Assembly (NCBI RefSeq): GCF_001571305.1
Contig: NZ_BCTN01000012.1
Span: 94,110-158,109, forward strand
DNA from: Erwinia persicina NBRC 102418
GTDB lineage: Bacteria > Pseudomonadota > Gammaproteobacteria > Enterobacterales > Enterobacteriaceae
Length of the DNA stretch: 64,000 nt
Direction: 5' to 3'
Under the pieces are notes generated by a model. That model ran no database searches. It was not told the origin of the DNA and saw nothing but the letters and a program-made list of their open reading frames with translations. Shown piece by piece: positions 49,458 through 58,481 of the stretch (its first letter is position 1; each line of letters begins with the position of its first letter). Position numbers and translations under genes: made by a program.

Positions 49458-50018
49458 ATGACTGAACACGCCACGTTAACCTTCGTCACCCTGCTGGGCA
49501 GCCTGCGCAAAGCCTCCCTGAATGCTGTTGTTGCCAGTAACCTGCCCGCGCTGGCCCCCGAAGGGGTTGAGATCCACGCCCTGGGGTCGATTGCCGACTT
49601 CCCCCATTACGATGCGGATATCCAGGCCGAAGGCTTCCCCCCTGCCGTGCTGGCGATGGGTAAAGCGATTGCGGCGGCCGATGGGGTGATTATCGTCACG
49701 CCGGAATATAATTACTCCGTGCCCGGCGCACTGAAAAATGCCATCGACTGGCTGTCGCGCCTGCCGGACAACCCGTTTGCTGATAAACCTGTCGCGATTC
49801 AGAGCGCCTCCCCGGGGATGATTGGCGGCGCTCGCGCCCAGTATCACCTGCGCCAGAGTATGGTTTTCCTGAATGCCCGGGTGCTGAACAAGCCGGAGAT
49901 CATGATTGGCCAGGCCGCCAGCAGGATCGACGCTGACAGTGCCACCGTGACCGATGAAAGCACCCGACAGCACCTGACGGCGCAGCTGGTGGCTCTGGCT
50001 CAGGAAGCCCGCCGCTAA
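49458..50018 (+). CDS. NADPH-dependent FMN reductase (ChrR/YieF-like)
   Basis: A 186-residue flavodoxin-fold oxidoreductase. The FMN phosphate loop is GSLRKASLNAVVA and the isoalloxazine loop PEYNYSVPGALKNAIDWLSR, as in ChrR/YieF quinone and chromate reductases. It probably protects against quinones or metals by two-electron reduction. Single gene with its own 230-base upstream region. Confidence 0.9.
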   Translation: MTEHATLTFVTLLGSLRKASLNAVVASNLPALAPEGVEIHALGSIADFPHYDADIQAEGFPPAVLAMGKAIAAADGVIIVTPEYNYSVPGALKNAIDWLSRLPDNPFADKPVAIQSASPGMIGGARAQYHLRQSMVFLNARVLNKPEIMIGQAASRIDADSATVTDESTRQHLTAQLVALAQEARR

Positions 50019-50186
50019 AGCCCCTTCCGACAGACAGCTCACCGTCTGTCGGAGCTAATATCGCCTCCCGCCCTTTTTTTCCTGCATGCCGCTGCCCTCG
50101 CGCACATATCTCCCCATGACTGGCGATAAGTTATCTATCCTCTACAGGACAAAATTAAACACGGCTGAATCACAACGGGAGACAAA

Positions 50187-51521
50187 ATGGGATTTCTTGG
50201 CTGGATGGCGGCCACAGGAGGGCTGCTGTTACTGATGTCGCTGGCCTCAGGCTGGATAAGCCGTGGCCCGGTCACTTCGTTCGCACTTTACCTGATTGCC
50301 GGGATCCTCTGCGGACCCTGGGTACTGGATGTGCTGCGGATCGATATTGCCGCCCACGCGCCTCTGGCAAAAAATCTGACCGAAATTGCCATGGCGGCCT
50401 CACTGTTTATCACTGGCCTCAAGCTGCGTCTGCCGCTGAACAGCCCGGGCTGGCGAATGGGGCTGCGGCTGGCGTTTCCCGCCATGCTGCTGACGGTAGC
50501 GGGCGTGACGCTGGCCGCGCACTTTCTGGTTGGCTTTTCCTGGCCGCTGTCGCTGGCGTTCGGTGCCATCGTTGCGCCAACTGACCCGGTGCTGGCCAGT
50601 CTGATCTCGGTTAACGACGCCCGCGACGACGATAATCTGCGCGTCTCGCTTTCCAGCGAGGCGGGGCTGAACGACGGCACCGCCCTGCCGCTGCTGATGC
50701 TGGCGGTCGCGCTGATCGCCGGCGGCGGTGAGATGTCCTGGTCGTTTATCACGCACTGGGCGCTGAAGGATGTCCTGTGGGCGGTAGCAGGCGGCAGCGC
50801 TATCGGTTTTGGGCTGGGCAGGCTGATTGGCCAGTACGCCTCACATCTGAGACACACGCATCAGGATGTCGCCCCCAATGACTTCCTGGCGCTGGCGCTG
50901 ATCGCTCTCAGCTACGCCCTTGCGCAGTCGCTGGATGCCTCCGGTTTTCTGTCGGCCTTTGCGGCAGGCGTCGGCCTGCGCCGCGCCGAGATGCGCGTGG
51001 TGCGCCATTTCCCGACGGAAGAGTTCCGGGAGAGTGAATACCATCCGCCTGCGGAGGAGCTGGTAAACCCTAATGCGCGCCATCAGACCGACCAGACCCA
51101 TCCGGCACGATCGGCGGGGCTGGTGGTCAGCGATGCGCTCTCCTTTGGCGACACCATTGAGCGTCTGTTTGCTGCAGCGATTATTATCGTTCTGGGGGTA
51201 ACGCTGGCGCAGCACTGGAATACCACCGGGCTGTGGCTGGCCGCGCTGCTGTTTTTCGCCATTCGCCCCCTGTCAGTGTGGCTGGCCACTGTCGGGACGC
51301 CCGCCCCGGGTCTGCAGCGCGCCACCATTGGCTGGCTGGGGATCCGCGGCATCGGCAGCATTAACTACATCGCCTGGGCCTATACGCACGGTCTGGCGGG
51401 TGCCGACGCCGCGCGCATGGCCGATATGGCTTTTACACTGATCGTGGCCAGCGTGGTGGTGCACGGCATTTCCGTCACGCCGTTAATGAACTGGCGTCAG
51501 TCCCGCCTGGAGCGGAAGTGA
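50187..51521 (+). CDS. CPA1-type cation/proton antiporter
   Basis: A 444-residue membrane protein with about 12 helices. The ion-binding TP/D motif is in GAIVAPTDPVLASL, and the second acidic region in SSEAGLNDGTALP. A charged loop (RHFPTEEFRESEYHPP to THPARS) interrupts the membrane region near residue 280. It lacks a C-terminal TrkA domain. Likely exchanges sodium or potassium for protons. It converges on the flippase gene with 9 bases between. Confidence 0.87.
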   Translation: MGFLGWMAATGGLLLLMSLASGWISRGPVTSFALYLIAGILCGPWVLDVLRIDIAAHAPLAKNLTEIAMAASLFITGLKLRLPLNSPGWRMGLRLAFPAMLLTVAGVTLAAHFLVGFSWPLSLAFGAIVAPTDPVLASLISVNDARDDDNLRVSLSSEAGLNDGTALPLLMLAVALIAGGGEMSWSFITHWALKDVLWAVAGGSAIGFGLGRLIGQYASHLRHTHQDVAPNDFLALALIALSYALAQSLDASGFLSAFAAGVGLRRAEMRVVRHFPTEEFRESEYHPPAEELVNPNARHQTDQTHPARSAGLVVSDALSFGDTIERLFAAAIIIVLGVTLAQHWNTTGLWLAALLFFAIRPLSVWLATVGTPAPGLQRATIGWLGIRGIGSINYIAWAYTHGLAGADAARMADMAFTLIVASVVVHGISVTPLMNWRQSRLERK

Positions 51522-51530
51522 CGCCGCCGA

Positions 51531-52829
51531 TCAAGCCTGTTCGTTGCCCGGACGCTGATATGCCGCGGGCCGGGCCAGGTAGGTTTTCAGGATGTTGTGT
51601 TTCACCAGCAGATAAATGATGCCGATAAACACCAGCACCTCTGAGAACACCAGCGCACAGGCCGCCCCGAGGGCACCAAACTTCCACGCCATCAGGCAAC
51701 AGAACGGAATGTTCGCCGCACCGACGATAAACATCAGGTACATCCGCTGCTTCGCCAGGCCATGTGGAATAAGGATTTGCAGGCCTGCCGGGTAGCTGAT
51801 GTTACCAAAGATAAAGCCGCATACAGCAATACGCAGGACGTCAGCCGATGCGTGAAATGCCGGGCCCAGCAGCAGCCGTACGACAAAATCCGCAAAAAAG
51901 AAGGTGAAGATCACGATAAACACGCTGAGGCCAAACGAGAGGCTGATGCTTTTACGCGTCGCCGCCACCGCGGCAGCGCGATCCTTATGGAAAAGGTGAC
52001 TGACTCGCGGGAAAAAAGCGTTACCGATCTGTTCCGGCACCGAGTTAGCGGCCTTCTTCAGACGGTCAGAGCCGTTATACAGACCCACCATGTAGGTATT
52101 GGTCATACTTGCCAGAATGAGCACATTAATGTTGTTGAAGAGGTTGGCCCCCAGAATGGACATAAAGACGTGCAGGCTGTCTTTCGTGCGCTGCAGGATC
52201 TCGCCCGGCTCGAAGCGGTAAGCGCCAATGACACGCATTTTAACCACAAAAGTCAGCGTAATGATGGCGGTGACAAACGCCACTACCCCGGGCACCAGTG
52301 CGGCCAGCCACGTATCTTCCGGTGTCTTGACCAGCAGGAAGGTTAGCGGAATAGACGTCAGCTGACCCACGGTGGAAATGACCGCCGTTTTACCGAGCTT
52401 CTCGAAGCCCTGCATCAGCCAGCCAAAAGAGAGCAGTTGCCCGTATAATACCGTTGAGTTGGCCAGCGCAATAAAGAACAGCGCGTGCCAGGCGGGATTG
52501 AGCCAGGTGACGACCAGCAGCACCGCCAGCGAGGTGGTACCCAGCAGGAGTTTGGCATTAAACGTCGACCAGAATAGTTGGGTGACGCGTTGCTTGTCAT
52601 CCCGGTGCTGGGCAATGTCCTTTGTGGTATAAACGTTAAACCCCCAATCCGAGATGGTGCTGCAGTACATCACGCAGGCCAGGCCCAGCGCCAGCAGCCC
52701 CATATGTTCAACACCGAGGACACGTGCCAGATAAGGCAGCGTTGCCAGTGGAATGATAAATGAAGCACCGCGATACGCCAGTAGCGACAGCACATTAATT
52801 AACAGCGTTTTATCGATAACTTTAGCCAT
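51531..52829 (-). CDS. Wzx-type polysaccharide flippase
   Basis: A 432-residue membrane protein of the MOP/polysaccharide flippase family, with about 12 helices. SLLAYRGASFIIPLATLPYL near residue 15 and SDWGFNVYTTKDIAQHR are typical of Wzx. Such proteins move lipid-linked oligosaccharides across the inner membrane. It follows a GT2 gene by 28 bases. No polymerase, ligase or sugar-nucleotide genes are nearby, so the product is unclear. Confidence 0.85.
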   Translation of the reverse strand: MAKVIDKTLLINVLSLLAYRGASFIIPLATLPYLARVLGVEHMGLLALGLACVMYCSTISDWGFNVYTTKDIAQHRDDKQRVTQLFWSTFNAKLLLGTTSLAVLLVVTWLNPAWHALFFIALANSTVLYGQLLSFGWLMQGFEKLGKTAVISTVGQLTSIPLTFLLVKTPEDTWLAALVPGVVAFVTAIITLTFVVKMRVIGAYRFEPGEILQRTKDSLHVFMSILGANLFNNINVLILASMTNTYMVGLYNGSDRLKKAANSVPEQIGNAFFPRVSHLFHKDRAAAVAATRKSISLSFGLSVFIVIFTFFFADFVVRLLLGPAFHASADVLRIAVCGFIFGNISYPAGLQILIPHGLAKQRMYLMFIVGAANIPFCCLMAWKFGALGAACALVFSEVLVFIGIIYLLVKHNILKTYLARPAAYQRPGNEQA

Positions 52830-52857
52830 CAGCCCCTGACCTTTAAAAAAAATCCCT

Positions 52858-53829
52858 TCATGCTTTGCGAAGACTCCGCTTTATCCTGAGCAGATTAGAG
52901 TACAATTCCGGCTGTCTTAACAGCAGCCAGTTAGCCGCGCCCCCTGGTTTCAGATTTTTCCCGAAATATTCAATCGCATGATGCACATATTCCGGCACGG
53001 ACTTTCCACTGGACAGCGACAGATGGATCATCAGTTTAAATGAGTGAATAAGATATAAGCGTCGTAACTCACTGCGGTCGTCGAGGTCGGCGGTCAGCCT
53101 GATCATTTTTTCATAAGACTGAACAAAGGCATCGTAACGCTGACGGAAATACCCTTCTGTTTTAACGCCATTAGTTAACGACCCGCGACGTAATCGCTGC
53201 CGGTAATAAACGTTCTCGCTGACAAAGGCGACACGGGTTCGCAGGAAAGCATCGAGCGTGTAACAATGATCTTCATGAACCCGATCAATATATTTCAAAT
53301 TAAATCTGTCTATGATTTCTTTTTTCAGAACATAATTCCAGCTGGCTGAGGTGTAGGCGCCCTTGCGCAGCAGATGGCGAAAAACGGTTTGCGAAGAGGA
53401 CAACCCGGACAGCGTATGCTGCACCTTCGGCCAGCTGTCTGCCGGGTTACCGTCGGAGAAAATCTCCGAGTTAAAACAGAACAACTCCAGCGCAGGATAC
53501 TGTACCACCCGTGCAGAGAATTCAGCGTAAAACCCTTCACAAACAACATCATCCGGGTCACAACAGAACACATACTCACCACTGGCAAGCTGAATGCCGT
53601 GGTCACGCGCCCGTCCCGCCCCGCCATTTTCCACGCTGACGACCCTGACCCGTGCATCATTACCGAAGCGAGCCTCGATCCGGGCCAGTGTATTATCGGT
53701 TGAACCGTCATTAACGATAATTAATTCATTCGGTGCCGGTATTTGCGACAGCAGTGAAGCAACACATTCAACAATATAATTCTCTACGTTATACGCAGGG
53801 ATGACCACTGACAGCAATTTTTGCGTCAT
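52858..53829 (-). CDS. Family 2 glycosyltransferase
   Basis: A 323-residue GT-A enzyme. LSVVIPAYNVENYIVECVAS opens the domain; IIVNDGSTDNT and the metal-binding DPDD (YVFCCDPDDVVCEGF) are present, and EDHCYTLD is a likely catalytic-region acid. The C-terminal 100 residues are helical. The start at 53829 (MTQKLLSVV) is chosen because the first 14 codons of the longer ORF are unlike the family. It pairs with the Wzx gene; the DNA upstream is strongly AT-rich. Confidence 0.88.
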   Translation of the reverse strand: MTQKLLSVVIPAYNVENYIVECVASLLSQIPAPNELIIVNDGSTDNTLARIEARFGNDARVRVVSVENGGAGRARDHGIQLASGEYVFCCDPDDVVCEGFYAEFSARVVQYPALELFCFNSEIFSDGNPADSWPKVQHTLSGLSSSQTVFRHLLRKGAYTSASWNYVLKKEIIDRFNLKYIDRVHEDHCYTLDAFLRTRVAFVSENVYYRQRLRRGSLTNGVKTEGYFRQRYDAFVQSYEKMIRLTADLDDRSELRRLYLIHSFKLMIHLSLSSGKSVPEYVHHAIEYFGKNLKPGGAANWLLLRQPELYSNLLRIKRSLRKA

Positions 53830-54872
53830 CACATTACTCTCACCTGTTCGGATTTGTTTTTTAATTAACACCAGAACAATAAAAAAGACAACGCTGCATA
53901 CCCCCCATGTATGTGTTTAGGATAAAACTTAGCTCTTAAAATAAATTCCATAAGAAAAATTAAAATGAGACATAAATTGAAATATGAAAATCTGCAGGTA
54001 AATTAAAATTAAACAAAACTTAAACGCTTCATTATTAATTTTCGAATATTCTTCCTGTCTTAATTTAATCTTAATGTTTCTTTTTCTCTCATCTTCGTTT
54101 AATTTTCGCCGCGCACCGAGATTAACAAAGCGTCAACGAACGGCACGTTCGGGAAAAATCCCAGTAAAAGAGATGTCAGCCTGTAACCTGCCCTCAGGGC
54201 TTGACGAAAAGAACGGTCACGGTATTTAGCGTTCTGAAGGAGAATAACCATTAAAATCGTGGTGTTAATGAAATCACTTTCGGGTAGCACGAGGGACGGG
54301 CTGAATAGTACAGAAATAGCTGGTTACGTTTTCTGGTGACGAGACCGCGCCGCGGTAACCGGAAGCATGGCCCATCGGGATGAAAAAACAGAACAGGCTG
54401 ATTGAAATTGTTGTGGTAACCGGTGACGGATCTTCTTCTCTCCCTGCCAGCAGATCCTTGACTGCCTCTCTCCCACGCTCTCCCTGCGAAGGGCTACCCG
54501 GTCATTTTTTCATCTTTCCGCTGTGGATGTCGCCACACCAGGCCCTTTTGATTACCCGCCGTAACATTCTGTGGCACTTTCGGGTCTGAGTGATAAATCC
54601 GCCTGATAGATTAAGAATTTCTTATCAAAAAGCCTCAACCCTGAGCACGCCCTCAAAGCCTGAACCTCTACAGATCAGGGCCTGCAGACGCTTTCGCCCG
54701 GCGCACACTAAACGGAAAATAACAGGAGAGGTAATGATTGGTGATAAAAGAGAGCAGCCGGGATCACCGACGGCGTCCGTCAGGCACACCCGGGCATGCG
54801 CGGACGATCGGTGGTCACACCGCTGAAGCCGGCAGAGGGAGAAAACTGGCCGGGGGAGCCCGGCCAGTGCAT
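53830..54872. other. Gene-poor, partly AT-rich region upstream of the GT gene
   Basis: About 1,043 bases. Bases 53870-54100 are strikingly AT-rich with long A and T stretches, likely an H-NS-bound promoter of the GT-flippase pair. From 54110 to 54840 the base composition returns to normal, but I find no ORF with a good start and recognisable product. Small ORFs at 54099-54290 and 54380-54589 are not supported. A terminator for aldB is at 54841-54867. Confidence 0.6.
54841..54867 (-). terminator. aldB terminator
   Basis: CTGGCCGGG pairs with CCCGGCCAG around a four-base loop and is followed on the minus strand by TTTTCTCC, 6 bases after the aldB stop. Confidence 0.82.
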
Positions 54873-56393
54873 TCAGAAAAAGCCCAGAGGTTCTATGCTG
54901 TAGCTGATCAGCAGGTTTTTGGTCTGCTGATAGTGATCGAGCATCATTTTATGCGTTTCGCGGCCAATCCCTGATTTTTTATAGCCACCAAAGGCGGCAT
55001 GCGCCGGATAAAGGTGATAACAGTTAGTCCACACCCGCCCCGCCTTTATGGCGCGGCCGACCCGATAAGCGCGGTTAATATCGCGCGTCCACACTCCGGC
55101 CCCCAGGCCGTAGATGGTGTCGTTGGCCATGGCGATGGCTTCCGCTTCATCTTTAAAGGTGGTAATCCCCACCACCGGCCCGAAGATCTCTTCCTGAAAC
55201 ACACGCATGCTGTTGTTACCCTTCAGCAGGGTCGGCTGAATATAATATCCGGTGGCCAGCTCTCCTTGCAGTTTTTCCACGCCGCCGCCGGTGAGGATTT
55301 CCGCCCCCTCCTTCTGCGCAATGTCCAGATAAGAGAGGATTTTGTCAAACTGCTGCTGCGAGGCCTGCGCGCCCACCATGGTATCGGTATCCATCGGGTC
55401 ACCGCGCCTGATGGTTTTGACCCGCTTCATCACCGCAGCCATAAAGGGTTCATAAATCGACTCCTGCACCAGCGCGCGTGACGGACAGGTACAGACTTCC
55501 CCCTGGTTAAGGAAGCCCAGCACCACGCCTTCTGCCGCTTTCTCAATAAATGACGGCTCCGCCTGCATAATATCTTCAAAGAAAATGTTCGGTGACTTCC
55601 CGCCCAGCTCCACGGTTGAAGGGATCAGATTTTTTGCCGCCAGCTCAAGGATATGCCCGCCGGTCGCGGTGGAACCGGTAAAGGCCACTTTGGCAATGCG
55701 CGGGTGGGAGGCCAGCGCCTCCCCGGCTTCACGCCCGAAGCCATGGATGACATTCAGCACGCCTTCAGGCAGCAGGTCGCCGATCAGCCCGACGAACAGC
55801 GTGATCGACAGCGGGGTCTGCTCGGCCGGTTTCAGCACCACGCAGTTGCCCGCGGCCAGCGCCGGAGCCAGCTTCCACGCGGCCATCAGCAGCGGGAAGT
55901 TCCAGGGAATAATCTGTGCCACCACCCCCAGCGGTTCATGGAAATGATAGGCCGCAGTGAACTCATCAATTTCCGCCGCCGTGCCCTCCTGGGCACGCAG
56001 ACAGCCGGCAAAATAGCGGAAGTGATCCACGGCCAGCGGCAGATCGGCCGCCAGCGTTTCACGCACCGGCTTGCCGTTATCCCAGGTCTCATTGACCGCC
56101 AGCATCTCCAGGTGCTGCTCCAGACGGTCAGCAATGTTCAGCAGCGTAAGAGAGCGGGACTGCACCGACGTTTTGCCCCACGCGTCAGCGGCGGCGTGCG
56201 CGGCATCCAGCGCCTTTTCCACGTCGTCTTTGTCGGAGCGAGGAAAGTCGCCAATCACCGATCCATTGATCGGAGAGGTATTGGTAAACCAGGTACCGTT
56301 AACCGGCGGGGTAAATTCCCCGTTGATGTAGTTACCATACTGCGATTGCAGGGTAATCAGAGACTCGTTACTGCCCGGATATGCATAGCGCAT
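54873..56393 (-). CDS. aldB: AldB-type aldehyde dehydrogenase
   Basis: A 506-residue NAD(P)-dependent dehydrogenase that oxidises acetaldehyde and similar aldehydes. The general base glutamate is in [12 protein letters not shown] and the nucleophile cysteine in [31 protein letters not shown] and the C-terminal end [10 protein letters not shown] resemble E. coli AldB closely. Single gene with its own terminator. Confidence 0.9.
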   Translation of the reverse strand: MRYAYPGSNESLITLQSQYGNYINGEFTPPVNGTWFTNTSPINGSVIGDFPRSDKDDVEKALDAAHAAADAWGKTSVQSRSLTLLNIADRLEQHLEMLAVNETWDNGKPVRETLAADLPLAVDHFRYFAGCLRAQEGTAAEIDEFTAAYHFHEPLGVVAQIIPWNFPLLMAAWKLAPALAAGNCVVLKPAEQTPLSITLFVGLIGDLLPEGVLNVIHGFGREAGEALASHPRIAKVAFTGSTATGGHILELAAKNLIPSTVELGGKSPNIFFEDIMQAEPSFIEKAAEGVVLGFLNQGEVCTCPSRALVQESIYEPFMAAVMKRVKTIRRGDPMDTDTMVGAQASQQQFDKILSYLDIAQKEGAEILTGGGVEKLQGELATGYYIQPTLLKGNNSMRVFQEEIFGPVVGITTFKDEAEAIAMANDTIYGLGAGVWTRDINRAYRVGRAIKAGRVWTNCYHLYPAHAAFGGYKKSGIGRETHKMMLDHYQQTKNLLISYSIEPLGFF

Positions 56394-56599
56394 CGTCGCT
56401 CTCCTGTTAAAGACATCGCCGTGGCGAACTTAACGTTAACAATAAAACAACCCATTATTAACATTATCAATAACGGTGAGCATGTCAGATTGCCGGGCCG
56501 TAAACTGTGACGGTATCGAAAGGAAATAAGGATTTTAGCCTTGCGCTGTGAGGCAGCGCACAGGGCCGCAGCGAGAAGCGTGCGGCCGGGCCGCCAGTG

Positions 56600-57322
56600 T
56601 TACGCCCGTATAGCGACGGGCTGCACCTGCTGCCAGAAAGCGCGCAGTAACTGGCGTGGCCACTGCGGGGTCGGCTGCGCCGTCATCAGGCGGGCAACCT
56701 CTCCCTCGCTCAGGCTGTTCTGCAGGCAGGCGGTCATAATCGCAGGGGTGAATTCAGGATGAAACTGCACCGACAGCGCCTGTGCACTGTAGCGGATAAT
56801 CTGACAACCCTCCTGCGCCGAGTGGGCCAGCACCTGCGCGCCCGGCGGTGGCGTCAGTACCGACTGGCGGTGTGAAAGCCAGGCGGTGAACCGATCGGGA
56901 AGTGCCGACAGCAGCGGGTCCTGCCGCATTGCCTCACCGCCCGTCACGGCGATCAGACCCCGCTCCCATCCCGCCGGGTTATCTCCGACGTTGCCCCCCA
57001 GGGCATAAGACATCAGCTGGTGTCCGTAGCAGACGCCCAGTAACGGCAAACCATCGGCCACTGCCCCGCGCACCCAGGCGGCGGTGCGTTCGCTCCAGTC
57101 GGCACGGTCGGTCACCATTGCCCAAGAGCCGCTGAGGAGGGCGGCAGAGAGCGCACGCACATCGGGCAGCGCCTCCCCCCGATCCGGGCGGACGACAATA
57201 TAGTCACTGCCTGACAGATCCAGGGCGTCCACAAACCACTGCGTCTGTTCGCCGACGCGCGCACTGACCGCCGCGGGCGGTGATTCAAGCTGGATAATCG
57301 CTAAAGGAAGTCTCACTGTCAT
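56600..57322 (-). CDS. Class I glutamine amidotransferase-like protein
   Basis: A 240-residue stand-alone amidotransferase domain. The nucleophile is in LGVCYGHQLMSYALGG, and the histidine and glutamate of the triad in SVQFHPEFTP, so the enzyme looks catalytically complete. It lacks a synthetase partner. Similar proteins (YfeJ/GuaA-like) may hydrolyse glutamine or a gamma-glutamyl compound; the substrate is not known. Divergent from the EamA gene. Confidence 0.85.
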   Translation of the reverse strand: MTVRLPLAIIQLESPPAAVSARVGEQTQWFVDALDLSGSDYIVVRPDRGEALPDVRALSAALLSGSWAMVTDRADWSERTAAWVRGAVADGLPLLGVCYGHQLMSYALGGNVGDNPAGWERGLIAVTGGEAMRQDPLLSALPDRFTAWLSHRQSVLTPPPGAQVLAHSAQEGCQIIRYSAQALSVQFHPEFTPAIMTACLQNSLSEGEVARLMTAQPTPQWPRQLLRAFWQQVQPVAIRA

Positions 57323-57548
57323 CGTACTTCATCCTCAGATCGCTGCGGGGCCGTTACCCCGGCAATTATCATGGCAGCTCGCCGGCGCGCTGTCTCATAA
57401 CATTTTCTTGTATTGTATTGATAACGCACCGGGTTCCCGTCCCCCTCTGCGCTACCGGTTGCGAAAAAAAACTGCGCAGATCAGCGCCTCAAGCGGCGGT
57501 TTTCATGCCATGATTATCAGGACTACTTCGTTTGCTAAGGACTTTGCG

Positions 57549-58460
57549 GTGGCTTTGCGTCATTTTTTACTGATTTTGCTGGTGGTGTCTATCTGGGCGT
57601 TTAATAACATCGCCATTAAATGGGGGTTGCTCGACCTGCCCCCCCTGCTGATGATCACCCTGCGCTTTGTCGTTGTGGCTCTGATCCTGGTGCCCTTTAC
57701 CCGCGTCACCCGTCAGCAACTCTGGTATCTGATACCGCTTGGCTTTACTTTCGGTTTTATGCACTTTTCTCTGCTGTTTGTCAGCCTGAAGTATACCGAT
57801 GCCGGAACCGCGGCGGTGATCGTCCAACTGGGAACCCCGATCGCCATGCTGCTGGCCATGGTGATCCTGAAAGAGAAACTCCGCCTGATCCAGCTGGTGG
57901 GCATCGCCCTGTCCCTGAGCGGCGTGGTGGTGCTGGCTGGCAGCCCGACCATCCCCAATTTCTGGATATTCCTGATGCTGATCCTCAGCGCCTTTGGCTG
58001 GGCGATCAGTAATCTGATTGTAAAAAAATCCCCGCCCATCAGTCCGTTAACCCTTACCGGCTGGCTGTCCTTTTTTGCCATTCCGCTGGTGGCACTGGCT
58101 TCGTGGATGACGGAGTCTGATCAGCTTCATCTGCTGCTACACTCATCATGGCGGGGCTGGTTTGGCATTCTGTTCAGCGCTATTGGTTCATCCATCGTGG
58201 CGTACTCCCTGTGGTACAGCCTGCTGAAACATTACAACGTCAATCTGATTATGCCTTACTCGCTGCTTACCCCGGTGCTGGCCGTCATTATGGGCGTTGT
58301 GGTACTGGGGGACAGTATGAACAGCTACAAGGCTATCGGGGCGTTGCTGGTGATTGTCGGGACGGCCATCGCGGTAATTAACCTGCGTAATCTGAAGATG
58401 CACGCCCGCCTGTCGCGCTTTCGCTATGACCGCCAGCGGAAAAATCGCCCCCGTTCCTGA
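57549..58460 (+). CDS. EamA-family (DMT) exporter
   Basis: A 303-residue membrane protein with about ten helices arranged as two EamA repeats (about 10-140 and 150-290). It resembles EamA/YdeD, which exports cysteine and O-acetylserine; typical segments are WAFNNIAIKWGL and GTPIAMLLAMVILKEKL. I choose the GTG at 57549 because AAGGA lies seven bases upstream; ATG at 57510 would add 13 residues without a better site. The next gene, a CoA-transferase, starts 21 bases later. Confidence 0.82.
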   Translation: MALRHFLLILLVVSIWAFNNIAIKWGLLDLPPLLMITLRFVVVALILVPFTRVTRQQLWYLIPLGFTFGFMHFSLLFVSLKYTDAGTAAVIVQLGTPIAMLLAMVILKEKLRLIQLVGIALSLSGVVVLAGSPTIPNFWIFLMLILSAFGWAISNLIVKKSPPISPLTLTGWLSFFAIPLVALASWMTESDQLHLLLHSSWRGWFGILFSAIGSSIVAYSLWYSLLKHYNVNLIMPYSLLTPVLAVIMGVVVLGDSMNSYKAIGALLVIVGTAIAVINLRNLKMHARLSRFRYDRQRKNRPRS

Positions 58461-58481
58461 GCAACGATCAAGGAGAGCCGA

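Noticed and set aside
54099..54290. 63-residue minus-strand ORF upstream of the GT gene
   Set aside because: It starts at a non-ATG codon without a ribosome binding site, and I recognise no family. It may be a remnant but cannot be supported.
54380..54589. 69-residue plus-strand ORF
   Set aside because: Weak start, unusual composition and no recognisable motif.
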